Positions 1 to 32,733 of a DNA stretch of 64,000 nt are shown here, piece by piece (the stretch's first letter is position 1; every line of letters starts with the position of its first letter). The notes beneath the pieces are model-generated. The model was not told the origin of the DNA, did not search any database, and saw only the letters and a program-made list of their open reading frames with translations. The stretch is from Elysia chlorotica. Lineage: Eukaryota; Mollusca; Gastropoda; Plakobranchidae. Location: positions 654,643-718,642 of the forward strand of contig RQTK01000082.1 of assembly GCA_003991915.1 (NCBI GenBank), in the 5' to 3' direction. The position numbers and the translations under genes were made by a program.

Positions 1-8
1 TATTATTA

Positions 9-61
<53 letters not shown>
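1..61. repeat. (TTA)n microsatellite
   Basis: A nearly pure trinucleotide run opens the window, with one interruption (a G near base 11). It lies in an intron of the AGAP gene, upstream of the first exon I can place. Confidence 0.95.
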
Positions 62-63
<2 letters not shown>

Positions 64-584
64 GTATACACAATATTTGCATGCAAAACCATTTTTGCGG
101 AGTGTTGATTGGCAAGTCTTTAGACGGAGAGTAAATTGACCAAATCCCACTTGTGTCACAGTAGCTCACGTCAGACCTGGGTGTTGACACCGCTGAGACA
201 TGCCTGATGTGTCCTTTTACATAACTGTCTCAGCAGAGGAATGCTGTTCTCTCAATGTTTTAACCTGGTGAAGGTTGAAGATCTGATTTCAATTTTGTGG
301 GTGCTCAAGCCTTTGAAGGACTTCTTGTGATGATGCAAAACCTTGTGAACTTTGACTCTTGAGCAGAAGGATGCAACATTTGGTCATTGAAACTCGTAAA
401 AAATGTGTATGTCCTACGTCATCCGCTACTGGTTTGTTCGATGCGAGCGGCTGAGCCAGGAGTCGAGGTTTTTGCTGAGTCGCTGGCTGCCTTGACTTTT
501 TGGGCTCTGACCGCAACGACTTGTGCCCTCCCCCCCCTTAAAAACTGACCTGTTGATCCTCTTCCTCCCCACCATGCCCTGCAG

Positions 585-21069
<20,485 letters not shown>

Positions 21070-21073
21070 AGAA

Positions 21074-21345
21074 TGTACAGCCAGCTTGGTGAGAATGCGT
21101 GTGTGTGGCCTTTGGATAGGCTGGTTCGGGAAGCAAGTAAATGCGAGTTTATATTTAGGGTAGATTAGAATAAATAAAAGGCAAAGAGGGAGACGCATAT
21201 ATCTTCTCTCTAACAAATGTATGTACAGCAAGGTTGGTAAGAATGTTTGAGTATGGCACTGGACTGGCTTGAGTTGGGATGGGAAGCAAATCTTTGTCGC
21301 GTAAATTGATATCGTAGGGTAGATTAGAACAGAAGACAAAGGTGA
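21074..21345. repeat. diverged tandem duplication (period about 149 bp) after the AGAP stop
   Basis: Blocks TGTACAGC..G.TTGGT.AGAATG, GGGAAGCAA, then (T)AGGGTAGATTAGAA and a GACAAAG/GCAAAG end recur in the same order at about 21074-21190 and 21223-21345. Only one copy keeps AATAAATAAA at its end. The many differences suggest an old event. Confidence 0.7.
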
Positions 21346-21760
21346 CAATGCGGAAACGTTCTTTAGCACCATATTTCTTTCTGGGTTTTTTTCGTATGCT
21401 GATGTTATTTTATTCTAAAGTGAAGCCCTCAGATCGAGATTGTTTCTTCTTATTCTTGTGTTGAAGCTATAAGCCTGCAATTCATTGTCATTAATTATAA
21501 AACAGAACTTCTCAAAGTTAACCAAAAATGTTCAAGCTGAGGGAAATATCCAATATTTCTAGTAATTAGCTGTGTAAAAAGGGCAATGCTCAAATGTACA
21601 CTTCTACTTTTCTCTATACACTGGTTGCGCTCTGCATCACATAGATGTAATTCAAGAAGTGAATTGGATGGTTAGGGTGTAAGCTATTTTTTAGGGTGAC
21701 TGGAGAGTTTAATGATATGTAAATGATCCTACACAAGGGACAAGTGTTTAAATGGGAAAC

Positions 21761-21766
<6 letters not shown>

Positions 21767-21802
<36 letters not shown>
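21767..21802. repeat. (AG)n microsatellite
   Basis: Pure AG run; the only long purine dinucleotide run on the + strand among the CT/AG arrays of the window. Confidence 0.95.
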
Positions 21803-21805
<3 letters not shown>

Positions 21806-24800
21806 TTGTGAGAAGTATTGCAGCTGAGAGATGGAATACCACAGATTATTGTCTAGGATAAAGTGAGAGTGGAGTGGTGTTAGATGTTTCCCCCTATTGG
21901 GAATATGATTGCTAGAGTGAATTTGGATGTAGATCTCAGACATGCCAACATTACGTCTTACGGGCTGTCCTTGCCTACGGCGAGGCAAAAACTTCAGTTT
22001 CTAGCCACTGGTTGAGATGTGGCCCAATAAAAATAGACTTCACATGAAAGACGTACACATACTCAAACATTTCTTTTTAGAATCTAAGGAGGAATTAACT
22101 TTCAAGACATTCTCAAGGCTTGTCATTTAACACTGACAGGCATTCAATGATCCACACATAGTCTAGTAGAAAATCATCTGATACAATTATCTAGATTTAG
22201 ATTTTGCACTCTCGATTAAACATTGAGGCATAGATCCATTACTGTAGAGTTCAATTTACAAATCATAGATTTATTAGGCTCTGTCTCTAGTTAACTCTAT
22301 AATTTATCTTTGGTTCTCATTGACAGATACCATTAGAACAGGGTTTGTAACAAACAATAAAAGCTTCCTTTCATATACATGTACCTCCTTGTACGTTATC
22401 CTTTTTTGGCATAAATTTTTCTTTTTTTTTTAACTGTTTCTCAATTTAGGCACCCCTAGTGGCCCTTTATTTAATTAGTTCTACTTTACTAAATTCATTA
22501 TCTACACTCTTTTCAAACCTTTCTCGACTTGAAGACATGTGATCATTCCTAGTTAAAACCATCAAGATTATGCATTTCAGTTTGTTTTTTTCCTTTATAT
22601 CTTTCTAAAAAGCAGTGGTATTTTGTAAAGGAGACAAGATATTCAATTTCTTTTTAGGTTTAAAGTTGGTCAAGGAGTCTCACACCACGTGTGTGTATGT
22701 TTCCGGCATTTGATTACCATCAAGTTCCAAAAATAACTCCAGGTGGCAGTTGATATTACTCTGAGACAAAATTTAGCTTGGCAGGTCTGGGATCTGCTTA
22801 CATCGTATTAATTTGTTTGAAAGAAGTGATTTATATCTTATTTCTGGCCATTGTTTCTATTTTGGCTGTTAGTAAGTGTGGATGTTTGTTGATGGTGAGT
22901 CAGAGTGTTATGTGGGGTTATAAATGACTTTTAAAGTCTCCCTGTTATACACCTTGGGGAATTAAGCTTGACATGAGAAGTAATTCTTTACAACTTGTCC
23001 CTAAAGGAAGGTTTTATCCTTTCAAAGTTGTTTTAGATCAAGTTTGGTTAATTAAAAGTGGACAGCTTTAAAATATGTTGTTGCAATATTGTAAAAAAGT
23101 TTTCACACTGTTATTATTTGATATATATTTTTTACAGTTTAAAATTAGATTTATAAAAAAGAGTGGGGAAACAAAAAGATCTGGGATTTTATTTGCTTTT
23201 TGTACTGAATCTGATTCGGTCATTTTTGACATTTTTTGTAGTCATCAGAATTAAACGGTTCACACGGAAGAAATGGTGAAAAATGATGCTTCAGTATGAA
23301 AAGGTACTTCTTGGTTGTTGTTTTTTTTAAATTTTAAATGTCATTAAATCAGAGGGTTTGATGGTTTGATGCTCGTGTTTTGGACTTGTAAGTCTGACTG
23401 TGCATGATTGACTTTAATACTGGACTAGGTTGTAAGGTGCTGCTTTTCTTGAGTAGTTCATACATAATGCCACTTGCATTGGCAAGGCATCCATTGTTAT
23501 TTATTGTAGATTATGTATTTGCCTAACTCAACACTAGAGGTCCTCTCCACTGTATAGAAAATTTGAATGATTGATCTTGATATTGTGGCACTGAAAGAAG
23601 TGTACAATTATTATTTTTTTTCTTCAGAAGGTAAATGTAGCAAAGATGATGAAGTGTAGATCTGAAACTTGTCATGGTCTATAGAGATTTTGTTCGAACT
23701 GTACCATAATTTATTCTGATTGTGCCAATAGTTAAGAATGTTGATACAATTATTGTACCCAATATCAGTGCAATTTCCTGCATGCTTGTTTTATGTTTTG
23801 TTTCTATTATATTTTTGTTATCGATGTTTTTTGTATTATTATTTTTTATTATGATTATAGAATCCTGCCCTAAAGAGTTGTCATGTTCCCATCTCTCAAT
23901 AACTCTGTGTAATGTACTTGTGCTATGAACATGATTTTATTCCTACAGTACAACCAATGATCTGTTATGTTGTGTATACATATGACCATGCTACAACACT
24001 GGGAAGACTTGGTCTTTTTCACGGGATATTCTGCTGTCATAGATCTGTGTTATAATCTGATGAAACATTGATTCCAGGCGTAATAGATTGAGCAACTGTA
24101 ATTCTTCACTGCCTTATTACCTTGCTGCTTGAAGTGGAACAGTCCCATCCAGTTTTTGAGCATTTGTTTGAACAAAAAATATCTTGTTTTCAGTTGGAAG
24201 GCAATAGAAATAAGAATGTAGAATGAGTTAGTTATCATCAAACTGTCTGTTTTCACTGTTGTTTATATGCACCATTTTTAGAATTGGGGTAGAACTTCGA
24301 TATCTTTTCATGTCGTGTTGCTAGACAAATTAACACCCTTAGCTTTTCCCCATTCCTAAGCTGCTGGTTTTTTTGTTTTAGTACTAGTAGTTTTTTTTTG
24401 TAACTCTTTTTTTTTTAAATATCAGTATGTGTAAAGTCCTCCAGTCGTGATAGAATCCAGTGTTCACATTGTTTTTCCTGAGCCCTAAAAGCCTAGTTAG
24501 CTCAATGCATCATCGAACAAAGAGTCATTTTTTTAAAGGCTTGTCAATCCTCTTCATTTAGTGTTTTTCCAAACGTTCCTGACTTTACTAACGGAGCTGT
24601 CTTTCTCTTAAACACAGATTATGCAAACAGCACTTCAATCATCTGATCACTCATCAAAAGGCCTTTGAACCATCTCTCTCTCTCTCTCTCCTTTTTTTTT
24701 CCAATTCAATAATTGTATAATTTATATATTACAACCGCCTGACTTCTTATACTACCACATTTATTTCAATTTCGCAACAAGGCTCAGTAGGCAGCAATTT

Positions 24801-27267
24801 TTTTATAATTTGATTTTTCTTTTCTTGTTTTTCCCCTTTTCAATTTTGTATTTGGGTTCGTGACTTGTATGATCATGCAAATGTAAGGCAACTAGCAATG
24901 TTTTATTGGGTGTTGTTTTGTTGTTTTTTTGTGTGGGAGGATCATTCAATAATTATGTCTCACATAAATTGTTTGTGTAAGATTTTAGTTGATACTTTTG
25001 ATAAAGGATTATACAAACCACACTGTTTCACACACCTCAAATCTATTTTCAATTTGGCCTCCAGTTGTTTTTTTTTTTTTAGAAGACTAATTTCTCATTT
25101 CCGTTTTGTTTTTGTTTTTTTAGAAACTCAATTCTGTAATCCTTCAAGGAGAAAAACAAAAGGAGCAGAGAGCTGTAAGGCTCCATACAAAACTTGAAAC
25201 TCTCGCCAGGGATAAATCATCCTTAAATCAAGATTAAATTAACGTAGAATGACAACCATATATTACGTATGTATTGTACTAAATGAGCCATAGTTAAAAA
25301 AAGTGATACTTGCTAGTATGATTTTGCAAGTTTTAATCAGGAAAAAACATTCATATTCACAAAGTAATGGATGAAATTATGTATGCTGTGTTGCTATAGA
25401 TCAAATTAATCAATGGGTTCAGTGTTACTATCCTGTGTTGTATTTCTGATCTTTGATAAACTTGCTAGTAAAAGCAATATGCTGATTTTTTTTTATACTA
25501 GTAATGGATATTTTCGACCTTAAATTAATATTGCATAATCTTTGTTGTTTTTGTTTATTTGATGGAGGCATTTGATTTTTTTAAATATTAATTCATGTTG
25601 TTCATTGTGTATTGCTGTTTTGAGGGAATGAGCAAGCTTAAATAGATGGTGAGGGTGGTTTTATTGTAAGCTGCTTCGTTGTTAATGTTTACACTGTTAG
25701 TGGGTGGCTATCCTGTAATATGTCCTATCATCTTTCAAACTTGTATCTTTTCTAAGAAATGTGATTTTTACCCAGTGTTTTCTTGTGTTCTACTTTAAAA
25801 GATGGTGATTTCAGAGAACAAAAAATGTCTTCCATATATGGATATATAGACTCCAGGTTTTCTATAGACAGAGCTTGAAAAAGAATCTGATTTTTTTAGT
25901 GCGTTACTGTTGTAATTTTGGCCCTAATCGGCATCGAGTTTTGTACCTTTGTGGGTTGAGTCCGTGGTCATCTTTGTATAAATAGTCAAAATGGATAAAT
26001 TGACTTTCAAAGGAGAAAAATCATTTGATTTCAAAGGAAAGTTCTGTTGTTGAATACTGTAATTTCAGTTTTAAAAATTCTTTGTCTTACCTCATCTTCT
26101 TTCAGAGAATTCAATTAGGGTTTATATCGAGGAGGAAAGAACAATTTGTTTTGCACTTCCAGATAAGAAAATAAAGTTGTGCATTTTTTTCCCTTTCAAG
26201 CTCATATGATTTTGGAATAAGTTTGTCAATTACCCCACCTTCCTTTTTTTTTTTAAACCAAAAAATAAATCAGGGACTCAAGGCTTCATTGTACCTGTGG
26301 CATCGATGTGTCTTCTTGTTCAATTTTCAACTAGTTTTGAGTTTGGTTGAATCCTTTTCCTCTTTATACTGATAAAATGTGCGGCGTATTTGTAAATCCA
26401 TATCCAGAAAGCAGAAAATTCTTTATAGACCCAAGATTTGTTTTGAATTGTTTCCTTTTTATTACTGTGTTCCTTATGTGTCTACTGGCATGGCACACAG
26501 CGTAGAATTTCCCCCCAAATACGGCACTTTAGTTGCAAGCAACGGCCACAACGGCTGAGCGCATGATGAGTTTGGGAGACAAAAGTGATGTTGCATGTCG
26601 GCCAGTGTAAAGGCAAAAATTGATAACGAAACGGAACATCAGCCTTTTTGTACCTCACTTACTCTACTTAAAAACTACTAGCAGTATCACAAACATTTGT
26701 CCACTCATTGTAATCGCCAGATTGTGATCCATAAGACGCCGAAAAACACATGTCTTTAATCATAATTTGTTTGAGTTTTGTGAAAACGTAAAATTACTGC
26801 ATTTAATTTACAATTTACGACCGTAATATTTACAAGTTTTTGTTAATTCATTAAAAACAGCAATAGCCGTCAATACAGGATAGCAAGGTACAGAGAACAC
26901 TCGTGAAATGATGTCAGCAATAGAAAACCGCAGATCCCACAGATTTACCAACAATCTAAAAAATTACACTGCACTACATAATTAACAAATGATTTACTCC
27001 AGATCCCACCTGCTCTCCGTAAATGAACTGTGCTATTTCTTAAAAACCGTAATGTATGTAAAATGTCTTGCTGTATAGTTTTCAAGTTCCATTTAACTAT
27101 TTACGTAATATAATGTCTCCCTGATTATCTACAAGAATAATGTTTGTTGAAAACTTGTTATCAAGTTTCACTGCCTTAAGAAAGGTAACGAGAGAAAAGA
27201 TCGAAGTGTACTGATTGAGCTGCCATGGTCACAATTTTTTCTATTATAACGTTTTGTTATTTGGGAT

Positions 27268-27273
27268 AATAAA
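27268..27273 (+). terminator. candidate distal AGAP polyadenylation signal
   Basis: AATAAA followed within 40 bp by a TGTTGTAATATTTTTTTTT U-rich stretch. It is one of several AATAAA hexamers in this 6-kb stretch; the choice is a guess from the downstream U-rich context. The most proximal candidates are the overlapping pair at 21169-21178. Confidence 0.3.
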
Positions 27274-29579
27274 GGTTTAACATGTTGGGAACACAATGTT
27301 GTAATATTTTTTTTTAAAGCGTGGAAATTCCTTTTTTTTCTTTTGTGATTATTTTATATGAATCAACGATGTAAAAAAGCCCTTAGATTTTCGACACGAT
27401 AACACAAAAACTACATGAACTGTTGTTTTTGCTCTTTTTGTAAACAAGAAATTGCCACTTTTAATTTACTTTCACTTTAACTTTAATGTGTTTTTTTCAT
27501 ATTTAATTCTTGAGAGATGAAAATGAAACCCAATATATCAGCGTTACTGCACGCTCGCTCACACCCACACAGGCTACATGCGCTGATCGAAGGTTGGCCC
27601 ACATTGACCTCGGTCAGTGGGCACGGGCTTGGGCTAACTGAAGAATCGCTGATGCAACGCCGTGGGCAGAGCAGCTCACTAACAAAGTGTTCATTGTCAG
27701 GGCAGATCTTTCTTTTTAATCAAACAGGAACTGATATTCTCAATCTGTGCAGCTGATCATTCGCGTCTGCTTTGTGAATGAACTTAAAATTTGTATTTTT
27801 TTAATTGAAAGCCAAGATAGCTTTTAACTTTGAGTTCTTGTGCATTTATGATTGTTGTATTTGTAAGACCACCCCTCAGGCAGTTCCTTATGTTGCATTT
27901 ACCCCCCACCCCCAAATCCTCCTTTCCCCTCACCCCTCTTTCTCTTTATGATTCAATTATGTCTGCTTATTTCATCTTCACCAGTCTCAAGTTGTTACAT
28001 TCTCATTTATTTGAGTATTTATTTATTTATTGAAACACACTGAATTTACTTTACCTCGTTGATGGATGGTTGGGCCAAAATAAGCTCTGCCTCGTTTTTT
28101 GTCTTTGTTTATTTAGTATACTCTTCTTTTGATATTTGTCATCTCTTGTTTGTTCATATCGAGATCTATGAGTAGTTGTAGAGATGAGCAGAGCATTTGT
28201 TGTTATGTTGTTGTTGTTGGTTGCTATTTGATAAAGTAATGAAATGAAATTAACTACTTTTGGGTTCATTGAAATTAATGTGGACTCAACATCCAAAAAA
28301 GTGCTGGTGCAATTTTTTTCTTTTTTTCTTGCAAACTGTTGGACATAATAAATGACTCTTGATTTCATAATTTGTAAAAGGGAGACTGAATTCAAAATCA
28401 CCCAAAATCTATTCATGTAAGATATAAAATACCGCACACATATTTAAGAGAAAAAAAAACAACTAAATTAGCTATCTTAGCTGCTCTTCAAATTTTTACT
28501 AGTTTGTGAATCTATTTATATTGTGTAGGTTTTAGCTTACCATTATTAATCGTATGCATATCATTAAGAACATCATTAACACACACATATAGAGCCACTG
28601 TATTTGAATTGAGTAGAGTTGTTGTTTCTTGTCGGATTTTTTTTTTGTCTCTATACTTGGAGTGTTTGCAAACCATGTGATCTTTGTGACCGATGCGCAC
28701 TCGACATTTTACAACTGTAACCGTTATACCTAGTATTATTGATGTAATTATGGTCATTATGTCATTATGTTAATGTTATGGCTGCTTACATTTTTTTGCA
28801 TTTTTAATTGTGTTGCAAGCCACAGTGTGTCCATGTACTGAAACAGATGTACATACAGATCAGTTTGATCACAATACAATTTGAAATATATGTATGAACT
28901 TTTGGTTCGTTTGGTTGTTTCATTCCCAAGTTTTTGTTATGTGGAAAGAACAAAGAGATGCAAAAAATTTGTCTTAAAAACTTACAGCCATAGGTCTAAA
29001 CATCAGAAAGAAAAAGGGTCTCACACTATTCAGGTAAGCAAGTTAAAAGTCAAAGGTTTGTTTCCTAAAAGAGTTAAAATAGTCGCGGCTTGTAAGATCA
29101 GTATGATATCAATGCGCTGTTTTCTTTTAGTTTTACTGTTGAGATTCCCAGTCGACACCCAGGTCAGTTTTTACTAATTACACTGTTACAGACTAGGGGT
29201 AATAATGTCTTAAGTTTGTGTCAGGAGAGTTCCAAGTAATATGGAGGGTTAAAAATGATCACATTCAAAAGTGTGTGATTCACTTCATTTTTACCTCTGA
29301 CTCTTGTCTCTTATAAAGTTCTCAGAAATAGTCTCAGAGTCAGAGATGCTACCAATTATAAGTGCAAGAGTTATGATATAAAGAACTCTGCAATGAAAGT
29401 TACATGCACTTATTTTCAAATTTACCATTGGAATTTCGGCATTTGAAACAAATTTTAAGTAAGAGTTAATGTATAAACAAAAGAGATAATTATGATGTAA
29501 AGAAATATGCTATGAAAATTTTGAATTATTGATTTTCAACAAATCGATAGCTAAAAATTAGCTCTCTAAACTCATTCTT

Positions 29580-29581
<2 letters not shown>

Positions 29582-29642
<61 letters not shown>
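29582..29642 (+). repeat. (CT)n microsatellite
   Basis: Uninterrupted CT run of about 60 bases in intergenic DNA. Confidence 0.95.
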
Positions 29643-29645
<3 letters not shown>

Positions 29646-31039
29646 ACTCACACATTCACTGACTCTTTGTCACCTCCGGTGGTTTCACAGGACTCACAAT
29701 TTTTTCCTCTCTCTCTGGGAATTGGGATGTCAAAATCACCCTAATTTATTGACATTGCAGTTTTCAGAAATGAGCAAGGATTATCGTAGTTTCAATCTAG
29801 TTGCCATTCAATATACACAAATGTAGTAAATGCATAGAATCTAGTCTTTTGACAAAATGGATTTTAGAGGAACATATAGTACAAAAATTACTTTTTTCCA
29901 ATATGCCTTCATACATTTTTTAACACATACAAAAGTTCCTGGATTCACAAAGTCACCTCGACGACGTAAAGAAAGCACTAACTCATCGTGTTGCCTCAAA
30001 ATGTTTGGTAAATTTCGGGGCAAGTTGAAACTTTGGGAAAATTTTGTTACAAACTTTGTAATTTTTGCTGTTTGATTTTGGGTTTGAAATGGCACGGGGA
30101 CAGCATAATTTTTCTCCAGAGCAACTCAAATCTGTTAGGTTATCTGTCTACATTGTCCGTCGCGCATCCCGCCTTTTCCTGTATAATCAGACATGGTTGA
30201 TAAACAAATAGCTCAAACTAGTCATAGTAAGTCCTCTCTATATTCACGAGGGATTGGGCGAGTATTAATTGTTTTTAAATATATTTTTAGTGTTTTAGAA
30301 GTTCTATGTGTGTTTGTCAAGCTATCATAAAAAAAGGAATTTTATACACAAACACACAAAAAAGACCTACCAAACAAATAAAGAAGACATGAATAAATGC
30401 TAGTGAAGTTTACTCTTAATAATTACTGTCTTGATTGAAGGTTCCTTGAAGCGCCATTCTGTCCCTATCTTCCTTTTCCTGTTGAGTAAATACTAAATAG
30501 TTTATTTATTTATTTTGTATTGAAGTTGTACACAAAATGGTCGTAACATCTTACCTATAAAAACTAAAAATATATATCGAGTTCCTCACTCCTACACTTT
30601 TATAAAGCGCGGATTAATTTCTCAAAAAGGTGAAGGGGTATGGAACTGCAATTTCTTGTATAGACGGGGTAAAAATTTTGAGCCCTCCTATTTAATTTTG
30701 TTATGAACTTGTAATGTTCCCCGCAATGATCCATAAGATATAGTTGGCCTGAATAGTCTATATTGTGATTTATACTGCGGAAAGGCCAGCAACATTTTGC
30801 TTCCAAGAGAGAGAAGTGTATGTGGTTAACCGTGGTTGTAACAAATATGAGACACAGTTTTTAGATGTCTGTATGAGAAACTATATGGAAATGGTGTTTA
30901 AATGATATCGGAAAAAAGTGATCTTTGGCAGGAGAAAATAAATCTCTTTTAGTTTAACGTCTCGTATTTTTTTCAAGGAGAATCATTTTCAGCGATAAGT
31001 GAATACAATGGGCTTGTCCAGTCACATATTGGCACCATC

Positions 31040-31175
31040 CCAGTGGTCTTCTACTCAGAAAGCAGAACAGGCAGAAATCCTGGTATCCCCTTGTGTACAT
31101 ACGCCTATGTGTAAAAGCACTTAGTATTGTCAGACTTTGTGTCTTGAGACCCGTCGTCTTATAGAATAATTTTCG
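31040..31175 (+). mobile_element. degenerate SINE copy
   Basis: Contains CTGGTATCCCC, GTGTAAAAGCACTTAGTATTG, TCAGACTTTGTGTCTTGAGACC and CCGTCGTCTTATAGAA, in family order. The 5' tRNA-like head is not recognisable. Confidence 0.55.
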
Positions 31176-32733
31176 GGAACTTACGGTGTATTAAAAGAGG
31201 AGATAAGTTTCCTTCACTCAATATAACTAATAGGTAAACAGCAACAATTGTTGCTCTGATCACAGCTGTATGTAACAGGTGAGAACGGGTGCAGCCGCAC
31301 CATACAGACTTGAATGGTTGAGTCAGAGGTGGTTACAACTTATGCGTTATGACGAGCTGCTTGCAATGCTATCGATATTTAAATCTTTTCTTCTAAGCTA
31401 ACGGCGATTGAAAGCCAGTGATATTATTGCCACAACCACACCAGTGTATTTTACAAAACTCCTCTTACCTCCTCAGCCCCTTTTAATCTTTTTATTCAGT
31501 TCACCGTCAGTGAAACCTAGCGCCAAACTCACCACCTGTTATGTAAGTAAATTTCCTTTGATACAAATGTCTACTGTTACAATGGATACAGGCAGCTAGA
31601 AACCAGTGCGATATACTGTCCTCTCTTTTTATCATCGCATATCGCTGCAAATACATACTGTCAACCCGACTGATTCACCGACGCGTTTGTTGGTCTTATT
31701 GGGTTTTTATTAGTAGAACAATGCACCTCCAAAGCAGGCGACAAAGTAAAACATATCTGGAAAAAATAAGACCAATAAAGACACGGCATAGCGAACTAAA
31801 ACGAGGTAAGCTTACAGTAGTTAAAAAAAGAGACTCAACAGGTTTAAATGTGCTTAAAGTTACTTGGAAAGCCACACGTGATAATAATACAAACCAGTGA
31901 AACACTGAAAAAAAAATCAATGAAGTATATTGAATTGGAAGTCGTTATTGAAATGTATTAAAAACTTTCTTAAATACATATGTAAATAAATATATAATCA
32001 CAATGCATGAGTTAATGTGTAATGTTTATCTGTTAAAACGGTAAAACTATCTGGAGATAAAGGCCACTTTCTCATTTCGTTCTAAGCTTAGCACTTTGTC
32101 GGACACGGGAACATGCCGATTAAACTCTAGTTTGTGAAATTTCTATGTACCTCTATGGGAGCAGTGCATTGTAACCGATCTAAGAACTGAAACTAAAAGT
32201 AAACGATAACCGCACAGTTTATGCAATGTTTGTTGACATCTTTGGCATGAGGAGTGCTGCTGGTTTTATAAGCCTGTCTCAAACCTTTTGTAATAGTGGA
32301 AATTGCGAAACGGATCCGATAGATCAAGATTCAGTCATTTCGAAAAGTCTTATATTGGACCAGGTCTAATGTGTATTCTGAGTTCTTACAGTTCAATAGC
32401 TTACGTTTTGAAATTTGATTCTAGATTTAAATCTCTAGAAATTAAAATATAGATTCTAGATCTAGATTGATTCGAGATATAGATCTAATGTAGAGATATA
32501 TGCCTACTATAGTCTATACAACAAAGATCTACAGATATAGATTTAAACATAGAATACGAAAACAGTGATATCTAACGCTGCTTGGTGAGATCTAAAATCT
32601 AAATCGAATCCTTGACCCATGTAGGCCTAACAAACTCGTGATTAGATTTGGACTTTGGAGACCAGCTCACGTTTGGAGACAATTAAAATCCAGACCTAAT
32701 CTATTGTTAACGATTCTTTCAGGTATTGGAAAG

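Larger units (their letters stand above)
21070..27290 (+). other. AGAP: probable long 3' UTR / 3' flank of AGAP
   Basis: 6.2 kb of AT-rich sequence after the AGAP stop. I see no exon or known domain. It holds several AATAAA hexamers (for example 21169 and 27268), an old tandem duplication at 21074-21345, and an (AG)n run at 21767-21802. The extent of transcription is inferred only from signals. Confidence 0.45.
27291..32722. other. intergenic region between AGAP and the FAST-kinase gene
   Basis: No gene recognised. Contents: chance ORFs (for example 27517-27756 on + and 29841-30095 on -), an uninterrupted (CT)n at 29582-29642, a degenerate SINE at 31040-31175, and repeated TCTAGATCTAGAT-type motifs at 32400-32530 just before the next gene. 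A TTCTTTCAG acceptor at 32714-32722 suggests that the FAST-kinase transcript begins farther upstream with a noncoding exon. Confidence 0.6.

Noticed and set aside
27517-27756. 79-codon frame in intergenic DNA
   Set aside because: No homology, no splice or polyadenylation context, ordinary length for chance in this composition.
29841-30095. Overlapping frames on both strands with a basic patch
   Set aside because: No family recognised; could be a mobile-element remnant but nothing supports a specific call.
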